A DNA stretch of 33,421 bases, taken from the NCBI GenBank assembly GCA_017965445.1, contig JAGCPZ010000041.1:1-33421 (forward strand), written 5' to 3'. Position numbers and translations under genes: made by a program. This DNA comes from Fibrobacter sp. GTDB taxonomy: Bacteria; Fibrobacterota; Fibrobacteria; Fibrobacterales; Fibrobacteraceae. Positions 6,472 through 14,415 of the stretch are shown here, in pieces. The notes below the pieces were generated by a model. The model was not told where the DNA came from. It did no database searches and was given only the letters and a program-made list of their open reading frames with translations. Positions within the stretch are counted from its first letter, which is position 1, and every line of letters starts with the position of its first letter.

Positions 6472-7596
6472 ATGGAAAATCCATTTGTCTTGCAACCTTA
6501 CAAAAACGCAGAACTTTTTTGCGATCGAGAAAAAGAAACTCAGGAAATCATCGATGACTTGCTAAACGGAGTCAACGTTACGCTGATTTCCCCAAGACGC
6601 TATGGGAAAACAGGACTGATTTACCATGTCTTCAATGAAATCGCCCGTACACGCCCATCCATCACGCTTTGTTACTGCGATATTTATGCAGCAGACAATC
6701 TCGAAGGATTCATCAAACTTTTGTCGGAATCAATCCTAGCAAGCACAAAGACCGAATCCCTCATCAAAAAATTCTTTTCGGCTTTGAGTGGAATTCGTCC
6801 CTTGGTATCATATGATCCGATTTCAGGGGTTCCTCAAGTAAGTATCACATATCAAAACGAAGGCCAGAAACAAACCACATTAAAAAATATTTTTGATTTT
6901 CTAGGAAGCCAAAAGAAGCACTTTATCATCGCCTTTGATGAATTCCAAATTATCCGGAATTTCAAGGGAGTGAATATGGAAGCCTTGTTGCGAACATACA
7001 TGCAGCCTTTAAAAAACGTCCGCTTCGTTTTTTGCGGTAGCCAGAAGCATGTTATGGCAGATATGTTCGTAAACGAAAAAAGCCCTTTCTACGAAAGCAC
7101 ACACATCGTCTATCTCGACAAAATCAATCCCGAAACCTACGCAAACTTCATCAAGAAGCTTTTCGGCATGGATAAACGACGTATTGATGACGAAACAATC
7201 AATTTTATTTTAGAGTGGACTCGGTGCCACACCTTTTACGTCCAGTATCTTTGCCACCGAATTTTCCGCAATGGAAGCAAGGATATCACTATAAATGACG
7301 TCCGTCAAGCCTGTTCTGAAATTTTGAGTGAAAACGTAAACGGTTTCTTGGAACGCCGCAATTTACTAACCGACAAGCAATGGCAATTTCTGAAAGCTGT
7401 TGCAAAAGAAGGAACTGTGTCGCAGCCAACCGCAGGCAACTTCATCAACAAATACAAATTAGGAACCAGCGCCGCTGTAAAACGAATTCTCACATCTTTA
7501 ATCGAAAAAGAACTCTTACTAGAAACACTTTCTCTCGAAGGGAAAAACTACTCTGTTTACAACGTATTTCTCAGTCGTTGGATGGAAACCATTTAA
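6472..7596 (+). CDS. P-loop ATPase (ATPase_2-like, STAND-type) with C-terminal winged-helix-like region, 374 aa
   Basis: Starts at ATG with GGAGG 5 nt upstream. Domain order: N-terminal FCDREKE box (about residue 16), Walker A-like SPRRYGKT (40-47), Walker B FIIAFDEF with Asp156 and Glu157, a sensor-like FVFCGSQKHVM, and then a helical lid. The last 75 residues (TDKQWQFLKAVAKEG...SAAVKRILTSLIEKELL) look like a winged helix. This is the layout of the archaeal/bacterial ATPase_2 (PF01637-like) family, often multicopy in genomes and of poorly known role; DNA-linked or signalling functions are inferred only. The gene is enclosed by two identical palindromes and its stop codon lies inside the second. 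Confidence 0.85.
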   Translation: MENPFVLQPYKNAELFCDREKETQEIIDDLLNGVNVTLISPRRYGKTGLIYHVFNEIARTRPSITLCYCDIYAADNLEGFIKLLSESILASTKTESLIKKFFSALSGIRPLVSYDPISGVPQVSITYQNEGQKQTTLKNIFDFLGSQKKHFIIAFDEFQIIRNFKGVNMEALLRTYMQPLKNVRFVFCGSQKHVMADMFVNEKSPFYESTHIVYLDKINPETYANFIKKLFGMDKRRIDDETINFILEWTRCHTFYVQYLCHRIFRNGSKDITINDVRQACSEILSENVNGFLERRNLLTDKQWQFLKAVAKEGTVSQPTAGNFINKYKLGTSAAVKRILTSLIEKELLLETLSLEGKNYSVYNVFLSRWMETI

Positions 7597-7621
7597 CATT
7601 TTGTATATTACAAAATGTTTA
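7593..7621. repeat. palindrome bracketing the ATPase gene, copy 2
   Basis: The 27 bp 7593-7619 are identical to 6431-6457. The ATPase stop codon TAA (7594-7596) is part of it. No -35 box at the right spacing precedes this copy, so it is not obviously a promoter; as RNA it could form an 11-bp stem and act as a weak terminator. The next gene starts 25 bp later. Confidence 0.95.
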
Positions 7622-7645
7622 ACGCACAACATTTCAAAACTTGCG

Positions 7646-8170
7646 ATGACAATCAATCGAACAACACTCCTACTTTTACTAGCATTTCTTTTATTCTCTT
7701 GTTCTTCGGAAAAGGAAGCCCCCAAAGCCATGCTCACCTCACCCATCGACAATATTCTCGTAGAAAAGGCGAAGCGCCAAATGCACCTGCGCAACGGCGA
7801 TAAAGTTGTCAAGACGTACAGAATTTCATTGGGCAAGAATCCTGTGGGAACGAAAGTCAAATCCGGCGACAACAAGACACCCGAAGGCAACTACACCATC
7901 GAGAAGCACAACCCCAAAAGCATTTTCCATTTATCGCTCCGGATTTCGTACCCGAACGCAGAGCAAATCAAAGCCGCGAAAGAAGGCAACTACGAGCCCG
8001 GCGGCGACATCATGATCCACGGCTACCCGAACAAAGTTCCAGCATTTCTCTTTAAATTCTGGCACAAGTGGAAAGACTGGACCGCCGGCTGCATCGCCGT
8101 CACGAACGACGAAATCGAAGAAATCTACGACGCCGTCAAAGACGGAACCCCGATAACCATCAAACCTTAG
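7646..8170 (+). CDS. L,D-transpeptidase (YkuD fold) lipoprotein, copy 2
   Basis: 174 aa with lipobox LFSC (Cys19), the conserved KAMLTSPIDNILVEKAKRQ segment, and active-site His125 and Cys149 in TAGCIAV. Start set at ATG 7646, which puts the signal sequence (TTLLLLLAFLLFSC) directly at the N-terminus; the open frame further upstream runs through the palindrome and is not needed. It is close in sequence to the copy at 9859 over its whole length. Lipid-anchored, periplasm-facing peptidoglycan enzyme by family. It ends 6 bp before the convergent lipoprotein gene. Confidence 0.9.
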   Translation: MTINRTTLLLLLAFLLFSCSSEKEAPKAMLTSPIDNILVEKAKRQMHLRNGDKVVKTYRISLGKNPVGTKVKSGDNKTPEGNYTIEKHNPKSIFHLSLRISYPNAEQIKAAKEGNYEPGGDIMIHGYPNKVPAFLFKFWHKWKDWTAGCIAVTNDEIEEIYDAVKDGTPITIKP

Positions 8171-8176
8171 AAAGCC

Positions 8177-8554
8177 TTATTCACCCAAGCAGGAATTGAC
8201 TTCGGCGGCCGCCCCATAGTAATAGGCAACTATACCGCCGCCCTGGTCGCACTTTTTTCCTCCGGTGGGACAACCCGAGCCAAAAGTGGCCTTAGAGATG
8301 CCTTCGATATTTTGCGCATCACAGGTTTCCTTGAATTTATCCGTAGTCCTATAGGATGTCGGAACCTCGGAACAAGACGCGGAACCGTTCCCACCGGGCA
8401 ATTCCACATAACACGAAACGACACTACCAGATCCAGAGCCGGATCCCGATCCCGTCTCATCAGACCCAGAAGAGGCACTGTCATCGCAGCCGTAGAATGC
8501 GAAACAAACAGCAGTCACGGCCGCTATCGCCAATAAAGCTTTTCTTGTTTTCAT
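8177..8554 (-). CDS. small lipoprotein with Gly-Ser linker, 125 aa
   Basis: Signal sequence with lipobox FYGC (Cys23), a linker DDSASSGSDETGSGSGSGSG, then a compact domain with six Cys (SCYVELPGG, ASCSEV, KETCDA, GSGCPTGGKKCDQ, NSCLGE), likely disulfide-bonded. AGAGGA lies 5 nt upstream of the ATG. No enzyme motif is visible. The same lipobox context (AFYGC[GD]D) occurs in the GH45 protein encoded divergently, which points to the same export and anchoring route. Possibly a surface binding or accessory domain; function unknown. Confidence 0.75.
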   Translation of the reverse strand: MKTRKALLAIAAVTAVCFAFYGCDDSASSGSDETGSGSGSGSGSVVSCYVELPGGNGSASCSEVPTSYRTTDKFKETCDAQNIEGISKATFGSGCPTGGKKCDQGGGIVAYYYGAAAEVNSCLGE

Positions 8555-8718
8555 AAGAGTCCTCTTTTTGATAATAGGTTTGTAATTAAAATATATCCTT
8601 TTCTCGTAAAAAAAGAGTCAACAAAAAATTTTTCAGGCCCCTGCTGTGACCCCCTTCATATAGCAAGTTCCCAAAAAATGTTATTTTTAACAAAGTCCTT
8701 ACCAAAGGAATCGAACCC

Positions 8719-9807
8719 ATGAACAAATTTTTCCTTATCTCGTTATCAGCGGCAATCTTCGCGTTCTACGGATGCGGAGATGATTCTTCCTCAAGCGTAA
8801 AACCTCAACCAGAATCTTCATCTTCACAAGAGGAATCTTCCTCCAGCGAAGTCGCCATCAAGACAGGCCCCACCATCAAGGACAGGGGGAATTTGAAGGC
8901 AATAAAGAACTACCCCGTCGCCAAATACAAGAATATCCAGGAAAGCGGAGCTGCTGGATTTGCGGCTGCATTCTGGGACGCCTGCCGCCCCAACTGCTCG
9001 GACCCCGAACTGTTCAAGAAATTCGGAGCAAACCCGTACAAAGATTCCTATGGAGCATCCAAAAGTTGCAGCGTGCATAGCTACGAGATTCCGGCATTCA
9101 CGTTGGCAAAGGGAAGCACCTCCGGAACATACTCCGCCGTGCCCAACGCCTGCGGTTCCAAGACGCCGTCCCAAAGTGCATTCGCGTGTACTGACATGGC
9201 TCCCGTAGCCGTAAACGACACGCTCGCCTACGGTTTTGCGGCCGGCTACTCCGGTAAGGAACTCCTGTGCGGAAAGTGCTTCCATATACAATTTACCGGA
9301 GAAGCCAAATATAACGAATCTCAATCGACAAAGAGCATCAAGGGAAAACACATGGTTGTCATGATCCTTGCTCAAGGTTCCGACGGCCAAAGTACACAGG
9401 TTGACCTCATGATTCCGGGTAGCGGCAACGGAGCATACGACGTCCTCCCACAGATGGTCCCGAACGACAACACCAAATGGGGAGAACCATACGGGGGATT
9501 CGTAGCGGAATGTTATAACACGTTCGGTTTCGACAACAGCAAGCCTCAAGATATCCAGGAATGTATTCGGGAAAAATGCAAGGTCGCTTTCGACGGAGAA
9601 GACAACCTGCTCGCCGGCTGCCTATGGTCTGCTGACTGGTTCAACGGAGCTAACATGCCCATGCATAGGATAGAGGAAGTCGAATGCCCGCAGTACCTGG
9701 TAGATAAATACATGTCCACAATCAATACAGAAGCCGACAACAATTTCAAATACCAAGATGACTGGTCTATCTACAATCCGGGTGATTTCGTAGAAACTGT
9801 CGAATAA
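8719..9807 (+). CDS. GH45 endoglucanase lipoprotein, 362 aa
   Basis: Lipobox FYGC (Cys19) is followed by a poly-Ser/Glu linker (23-46), then a family 45 glycoside hydrolase domain. Family marks: FWDACRPNC, matching the GH45 YWDCCKPSC box (catalytic base Asp87); MAPVAVNDTLAYGFAA (160-175); CGKCFHIQFTG (184-194); and a segment with Asp222 and Asp229 seven residues apart before LMIPGSGNG, matching the conserved acidic residue and the catalytic acid of the family. It should cleave beta-1,4-glucan at the cell surface by inversion. Disulfide-rich, as usual for GH45. AAAGGA precedes the ATG. A copy of its leader is found at 5946-6000. Confidence 0.88.
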   Translation: MNKFFLISLSAAIFAFYGCGDDSSSSVKPQPESSSSQEESSSSEVAIKTGPTIKDRGNLKAIKNYPVAKYKNIQESGAAGFAAAFWDACRPNCSDPELFKKFGANPYKDSYGASKSCSVHSYEIPAFTLAKGSTSGTYSAVPNACGSKTPSQSAFACTDMAPVAVNDTLAYGFAAGYSGKELLCGKCFHIQFTGEAKYNESQSTKSIKGKHMVVMILAQGSDGQSTQVDLMIPGSGNGAYDVLPQMVPNDNTKWGEPYGGFVAECYNTFGFDNSKPQDIQECIREKCKVAFDGEDNLLAGCLWSADWFNGANMPMHRIEEVECPQYLVDKYMSTINTEADNNFKYQDDWSIYNPGDFVETVE

Positions 9808-9858
9808 ACGAAATTTTACAGCAATAACTTTTGAAAGCATCCAAGATCAAGACATCCG

Positions 9859-10380
9859 ATGAAAATCAAACGAACTCTCCTACTTTTACTAACGTTTCTT
9901 TTGTTCTCTTGCTCATCAGATAAGGAATCCCCCAAAGCCATGCTCTCCTCACCCATTGACAACATTCTCGTAGAAAAAGCAAAGCGCCAAATGCACTTGC
10001 GCAACGGCGAGAATGTCGTCAAGACGTACAGGATTTCGCTTGGCAAGAATCCCGTGGGTGCGAAGGTCAAGTCCGGCGACAACAAGACGCCCGAGGGTAA
10101 CTACACCATCGAACTTCACAATCCCAAAAGCGTCTTTCACTTATCGCTGAAAGTTTCTTACCCGAACGCGGAACAAGTCAAAGCAGCGAAAGAAGGCAAC
10201 TACGAACCCGGTGGCGACATCATGATTCACGGCTACCCGAACAAAGTTCCGGCGTTTCTATTCAAATATTGGCACAAGTGGAAGGACTGGACCGCAGGCT
10301 GCATCGCGGTCACCAACGACGAAATCGAAGAAATTTACGATAGCGTCAAAGACGGAACTCCGATAACCATTTTACCTTAG
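9859..10380 (+). CDS. L,D-transpeptidase (YkuD fold) lipoprotein, copy 3
   Basis: 173 aa: lipobox LFSC (Cys18), His124 and Cys148 in the HGYPN and TAGCIAV motifs. It differs from copy 2 at scattered positions (ELHNPKSVF, LKVSYPN, KYWHKW, ITILP ending). It lies 51 bp after the GH45 gene on the same strand and 17 bp before another lipoprotein gene, so the three may be cotranscribed. No strong ribosome-binding site is seen before its ATG. Role in peptidoglycan remodelling is by family only. Confidence 0.9.
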   Translation: MKIKRTLLLLLTFLLFSCSSDKESPKAMLSSPIDNILVEKAKRQMHLRNGENVVKTYRISLGKNPVGAKVKSGDNKTPEGNYTIELHNPKSVFHLSLKVSYPNAEQVKAAKEGNYEPGGDIMIHGYPNKVPAFLFKYWHKWKDWTAGCIAVTNDEIEEIYDSVKDGTPITILP

Positions 10381-10397
10381 CAAATCAATTACTTATC

Positions 10398-10862
10398 ATG
10401 AAAAAGATTTTAATTCTATTGGCGGCAGCAACAGCATTCTCCTGTAGCGACAAGCAGGCGCAACAACAGGATTCAAACGACAAGCAGATTACCGTTCAGC
10501 AAGAATCAAGCCGCAATGCTTTCGACGCCAAAGCCATAGCAAAAATCCAGACGTTCTACAGCAGACATATCTTCGGAAACGAGTTTGCGAACGATTCCGT
10601 CATAGCAAAGTATTGCACAAAGGAACTTGCCCAAAAACTCCGGGACGAATACGACAACGAATACAGCGACGGTGGCGGTTACGCAGTCTGGAAATTCCGC
10701 AGCAACGCTCAAGATGGCGAAGATATTCGCGAAATCGAAAAAATCGAACCTCTCGGCAATGGCAAATATATCGTCCATTACAACGACATGGGCAACAAAG
10801 GAACGCACTCCATCACTATCGTCCAGCAAGACGGCGAGATTTTCTTTGACAAGCTAGATTAA
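10398..10862 (+). CDS. lipoprotein, 154 aa, unknown function
   Basis: Lipobox AFSC (Cys16), a Gln/Asp/Ser-rich linker, then a single alpha+beta domain starting IAKIQTFYSRHIFG and ending in strands KYIVHYND and GEIFFDKLD. The layout resembles DUF3828-type lipoproteins, but that is an impression only. The start 17 bp after the transpeptidase stop suggests the same mRNA. Confidence 0.75.
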   Translation: MKKILILLAAATAFSCSDKQAQQQDSNDKQITVQQESSRNAFDAKAIAKIQTFYSRHIFGNEFANDSVIAKYCTKELAQKLRDEYDNEYSDGGGYAVWKFRSNAQDGEDIREIEKIEPLGNGKYIVHYNDMGNKGTHSITIVQQDGEIFFDKLD

Positions 10863-10901
10863 TCTATTTTTGCGGCAATCGTAAACAGCAAAGGCGTTTC
10901 A

Positions 10902-11339
10902 ATGGATATCAAAGTTCTCCGGGCAACAGAAGAATGGCAGCGGGCGGGCGCGTACTCCGTGCGCATCCAGGGCATGAACCGGCAGCACCACATTTCGCTC
11001 CGCGAGGAGTTCGACGAGCACGACTGCGACGGCACCAAGTACATTGTCTTGCTGGATGACGAATATCCGGTCGCGACCTGCCGCTTCTACGAAATAGATG
11101 CAGGCACGGCAACCATCGGCCGCGTGGTCGTTCTGCCAGAATACCGAGGAAAACAACTCGGTGCCATGGCCGTGCGCGAAGCTGAAAAGTGGATTCAAGA
11201 ATGCGGTTACAAGCAGATAGTCATCGACAGCCGCATCGAGGCGGTCAGCTTTTACGAGAAACTCGGTTACAAGAGCGCCGGCGAAAAAACACACCAATCC
11301 GGCGTTTTCGAATGCACCCGGATGACAAAAGTTTTATAG
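10902..11339 (+). CDS. GNAT-family N-acetyltransferase, 145 aa
   Basis: GNAT fold with the acetyl-CoA binding motif A, VVVLPEYRGKQLGAMAVREA (R-G-K-Q-L-G loop), and the motif B segment IEAVSFYEKLGYKSAGE. Starts MDIKVLRATEEW; AAAGG lies upstream. It resembles ElaA/YjcF-like small acetyltransferases; substrate unknown. Cytosolic. Higher GC than the gene before it, suggesting return to core DNA. Confidence 0.88.
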   Translation: MDIKVLRATEEWQRAGAYSVRIQGMNRQHHISLREEFDEHDCDGTKYIVLLDDEYPVATCRFYEIDAGTATIGRVVVLPEYRGKQLGAMAVREAEKWIQECGYKQIVIDSRIEAVSFYEKLGYKSAGEKTHQSGVFECTRMTKVL

Positions 11340-11363
11340 CGAAAACCGCGTAGCGCCAGACGG

Positions 11364-11996
11364 CTACCCGCGATACCTGGATTTATACCCGTGATTTTCT
11401 TTGGGGCGCAAGTCGTTCGGGTACATCACATCGGTGTAGATGTCTTCTTGCAGCTGTTTCACGAGTTTGTACACTTCCGCGTAATTGGCAATGCTGTCGA
11501 TGGAAATGCCCGCATTGGTAGAAGTTCTGCGACCATTCAACGTCGCGGGGTTCGCCTGGGCAGAGGTGGTGATGATGTCGCCCACCCCAAACCACTGGTC
11601 AAAAATGCCACGGTGCAAATCCACGTGCGAAAGTTCCGCGAAGGGCTTTGACTGGTAAGTCCTGGCAAAGATACCGCCGGAAGCGTAGATTCCTTTGTCC
11701 GTAACGATGTAGGCCTTGTTGCGGTACCGCCTGAACGAAAGCAGCGCCCCGCCTAGGTAAATCCACACGGGCATCAGGTGAAGCGCCATGAAGGGGACGA
11801 TAAAGAAGGCCGCCTCGTTCGCCTTGTCCGAAGAAAAAGCGGCCCTGATAAAGAATAAATCAAACAGCGCCCAAACAAGCGCAAACGGAAGCAGCGGGTT
11901 GAAGATGCATTCGAAAATGAAGCACCTCTTGTCGGGCTTGCCAGCATAGAGAATTTTCTCGTCCTTCCCTATCAAGAGAGTCAGTTCGTTATCCAT
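11364..11996 (-). CDS. membrane protein with bacterial PH-like domain (YdbS/bPH_2 type), 210 aa
   Basis: Two membrane segments (about residues 26-50 and 64-90) are followed by RYRNKAYIVTDKGIYASGG and KPFAELSHVDLHRG...FGVGDIIT, the pattern of bacterial PH-like (bPH_2, DUF304) domains on the cytosolic side. The start is placed at 11996 because GAGG lies 6 nt upstream; the in-frame ATG at 12014 contains that site and has none of its own. A C-terminal 40 residues are polar. Role unknown; convergent with the acetyltransferase gene. Confidence 0.82.
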   Translation of the reverse strand: MDNELTLLIGKDEKILYAGKPDKRCFIFECIFNPLLPFALVWALFDLFFIRAAFSSDKANEAAFFIVPFMALHLMPVWIYLGGALLSFRRYRNKAYIVTDKGIYASGGIFARTYQSKPFAELSHVDLHRGIFDQWFGVGDIITTSAQANPATLNGRRTSTNAGISIDSIANYAEVYKLVKQLQEDIYTDVMYPNDLRPKENHGYKSRYRG

Positions 11997-12128
11997 ATCA
12001 TACCTCGATTCCATAACTTAAATATACAACTATCCGGTACACTCCAAAACAATTTATATTTTAATTGACACCTAACGACTTTACAACTGCCTCTGGAGCA
12101 TAATGGAATTTACAGGAGAATAACAGCG

Positions 12129-12659
12129 ATGCCTAGATTTTCACACATCATCCTCGCATTTGGCCTTTTCATAATTCCGGCACAAACTTTTGCCATGAAC
12201 ATCTGGACGTTCCCTTTTGGCATTGCGGTTGGAGGCGGCTCGGGCATGTTTTCTGTAGGAATCGACTGGATGTTTCCTGCCGCGCACACTCTAATCTATA
12301 GATCTCCCAAAGACTATCTGAACCACAAGATGCCAACGCATGAATTTTGGTGGACGCTCAGAAGCCGCTACATTTACGACTACGACGAGCATCAAGCGGG
12401 TATTTTCTTGCAACCAAACGTACACTATTTGTTGAAGGTCATTGTACTTGATTTGGCCGTGGGGCCTGAAATCGGTTGGAAAACCCAGACCGGGTTTGAC
12501 TACGGTGCGTCTGTTCGAACTGGGTTAATGGGTTGTGCCCAGGTTGAAGTCGGTCGTTTTTTCAATTCAAAAAAGACCTACGTCAATTTCCTATTCAATT
12601 TGCCATTCGGCCCCATGCTTGGCTGGAAACTGGTCGAGAAAAAAAGTCAGAATAAATGA
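12129..12659 (+). CDS. exported hypothetical protein, 176 aa
   Basis: A signal peptide (IILAFGLFIIPAQTFA, cleavage near residue 22) precedes a Gly- and aromatic-rich domain with alternating patterns (FGIAVGGGSGMFSVGIDW, LDLAVGPEIGW, YGASVRTGLMGCAQVEVG) typical of short outer-membrane beta-barrels. No family recognised. AGGAGA lies upstream of the ATG. The stop codon overlaps an ATG of the next frame. Confidence 0.7.
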   Translation: MPRFSHIILAFGLFIIPAQTFAMNIWTFPFGIAVGGGSGMFSVGIDWMFPAAHTLIYRSPKDYLNHKMPTHEFWWTLRSRYIYDYDEHQAGIFLQPNVHYLLKVIVLDLAVGPEIGWKTQTGFDYGASVRTGLMGCAQVEVGRFFNSKKTYVNFLFNLPFGPMLGWKLVEKKSQNK

Positions 12660-12673
12660 CGGAGAAAATGTAT

Positions 12674-13165
12674 ATGGATAAAAAAATGGAACAAAAAAAA
12701 ATCGGTTTCAAAGTCGCTTTTTTCATGGCGATTCTGATGAGCTTCGGGCTTTCGCTGACCGGGAACTTGATGGCAGATCGACCTCCCGAGATTCCCGTGA
12801 TAGCCTCCGTTATTGGCTTCCTTGAATGTTTCGCATTGAGTTTTGCGATTAGCTTTGCAATTGGGCTCATCGTGCCGATTCCCAAAGTGAACGCGGCCCT
12901 CGCCCGCAAGTTCCACTTGCAACCGCGGACTCTAAAGACTCATTTCGTGGAATCTCTCGCTTCAAACTTGATTTACACGCCGATTATCACGGCAGCAATG
13001 GTTACGTTCGTGTATTTCACCATGATTCCCGACGGCCACAAGCCCCCGTTCCTGCCAATGTTCATCCATTCGCAGGTGGTGTGCTTTATTGTGGCGCAGG
13101 TACTAATTATGGTGTTCGTGCCGATTATCTTGAAATTGGTGTTACCCAAGAATCTGTCACACTAA
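12674..13165 (+). CDS. four-helix membrane protein, possibly DUF2798-like, 163 aa
   Basis: Four hydrophobic segments arranged as two similar halves, each followed by a Pro-rich turn (LIVPIPKVNAALARKF; VFVPIILKLVLPKN). That two-half layout recalls DUF2798 proteins, with low certainty. Start chosen at 12674 because GGAG (12661-12664) is 9 nt upstream; in-frame ATGs at 12656 and 12668 are too close to or before it. Its 3' end overlaps the convergent sodB stop by 4 bp. Confidence 0.7.
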   Translation: MDKKMEQKKIGFKVAFFMAILMSFGLSLTGNLMADRPPEIPVIASVIGFLECFALSFAISFAIGLIVPIPKVNAALARKFHLQPRTLKTHFVESLASNLIYTPIITAAMVTFVYFTMIPDGHKPPFLPMFIHSQVVCFIVAQVLIMVFVPIILKLVLPKNLSH

Positions 13166-13758
13166 TATCGATTATTCACTTCGTCCCAATTGACGATACT
13201 CCACATCGCCTTAAGATAATCCGGACGGCGGTTGCGGTAGTCGATGTAGTAGGCGTGTTCCCACACATCGAACGTGAAGAGCGGTTTGAGCCCCTTGGTA
13301 ATCGGGTTCTGCGCATTGCCCTCTTGCGTAATCACGAGCTTGCTATTAGCGTCAGCAGAAAGCCATACCCAACCGGAACCGAAAAGCGAAGCACCCTTTG
13401 CCTGGAATTCTTCTTGGAATTTTTCAAAAGAACCAAAATCACGGACAATCGCCTTGGCTATACTCCCTGTAGGGACATTGTTCATCGTAGCTGCCTTGAA
13501 CTGCAAGAAATACAATGCATGGTTCAAGAACTGCCCCGCATTGTTGAATACGCCACCTTCTGAGGTTTTCACGATTTCTTCGATGGACTTGCCTTCAAAG
13601 GCGCTTCCTGGCAAAAGCGCATTCAAGTTGTTTAGGTACGTCTGCAAATGCTTGCCAAAATGGAACAACATCGATTCCTGGCTAAGTACCGGTGCAAGGT
13701 CAGCCATCCCGTACGGGAGCTGCGGCATTTCAAATTTTCCGTTAACTGGTTGAATCAT
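13162..13758 (-). CDS. sodB: superoxide dismutase, Fe type or cambialistic, 198 aa
   Basis: All metal ligands are present: His33 (LFHFGKH), His80 (LNHALYF), Asp164 and His168 (DVWEHAYY). Gln76 in NNAGQFLNH stands at the position where Fe-SODs have Gln and Mn-SODs Gly, so iron or either metal is expected. GGAGG 8 nt upstream supports the start at 13758 over an in-frame ATG at 13794. It dismutates superoxide to H2O2 and O2 in the cytosol. The length is normal, and the gene is monocistronic. Confidence 0.95.
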   Translation of the reverse strand: MIQPVNGKFEMPQLPYGMADLAPVLSQESMLFHFGKHLQTYLNNLNALLPGSAFEGKSIEEIVKTSEGGVFNNAGQFLNHALYFLQFKAATMNNVPTGSIAKAIVRDFGSFEKFQEEFQAKGASLFGSGWVWLSADANSKLVITQEGNAQNPITKGLKPLFTFDVWEHAYYIDYRNRRPDYLKAMWSIVNWDEVNNRY

Positions 13759-13921
13759 AAGAACTTCCTCCTTTTTATTATAGATTTCTATCATTGCCCT
13801 GGCATCAAATATACACTATTCAATGCTTAATGGACAATCAAAAAAGAAATATCCCGGCACTCTTCGACGCAACTCGGTGCATCGCAGGGCCAGGATGTTT
13901 GAACAGCACTGGAGAAGGGAA

Positions 13922-14404
13922 TTATTCTTCGCCTTCGTCAGCAGATTCTTCGGCGACCGGAGCGGCAACATTACCGAGCAAGACGCTCACGTCAACAGAC
14001 TGGAGGCCGGCAAGGCTTTTCACGCCCGTTTTCTTGTCTTCTTCGACCTTGGCAAATGTCGAAAGAAGCACGTTAGCGGAACTTGCCTCGAAACGGCGAG
14101 TCTTGTTCGCAATGCTGTTTGAGCCCTTGGTGGCCGGGAAAAACTTGGCTTCAAGCCTAGCCATGTCCTGAGTATTCTTGACCGTCTGGAGGGCTTCGCA
14201 AGCGATTGCCCAAGTGGACTTGTTCATGTCAATTGCGTTGTTGACCAGTTCAAGGACCATGGAATTTCCCTTGAAAGACTTGGCTGTCGTAGCTTCGTAA
14301 TGTTCCCTAGCCTGGTTGACATAGTTACCCTTCTGCATGAAGAGCATGGCGATAACGCCAAAGACGAGAACGGTAAGTGCAATGGAAATATTCTTTAAAT
14401 TCAT
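13922..14404 (-). CDS. single-pass membrane-anchored protein, 160 aa
   Basis: One N-terminal membrane segment (ISIALTVLVFGVIAMLF), then an extracytoplasmic helical domain and a Glu-rich tail (EESADEGEE). GGGAG lies 6 nt before the ATG. No family recognised. It is 11 bp downstream of the gene at 14416-14976, whose product has the same plan, so the pair is probably one operon and perhaps an old duplication. Confidence 0.75.
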   Translation of the reverse strand: MNLKNISIALTVLVFGVIAMLFMQKGNYVNQAREHYEATTAKSFKGNSMVLELVNNAIDMNKSTWAIACEALQTVKNTQDMARLEAKFFPATKGSNSIANKTRRFEASSANVLLSTFAKVEEDKKTGVKSLAGLQSVDVSVLLGNVAAPVAEESADEGEE

Positions 14405-14415
14405 GACGTTCTCCC

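Noticed and set aside
8824..9549. 241-codon frame antisense to the GH45 gene.
   Set aside because: The GH45 motifs on the + strand are clear; the antisense frame has no family features.
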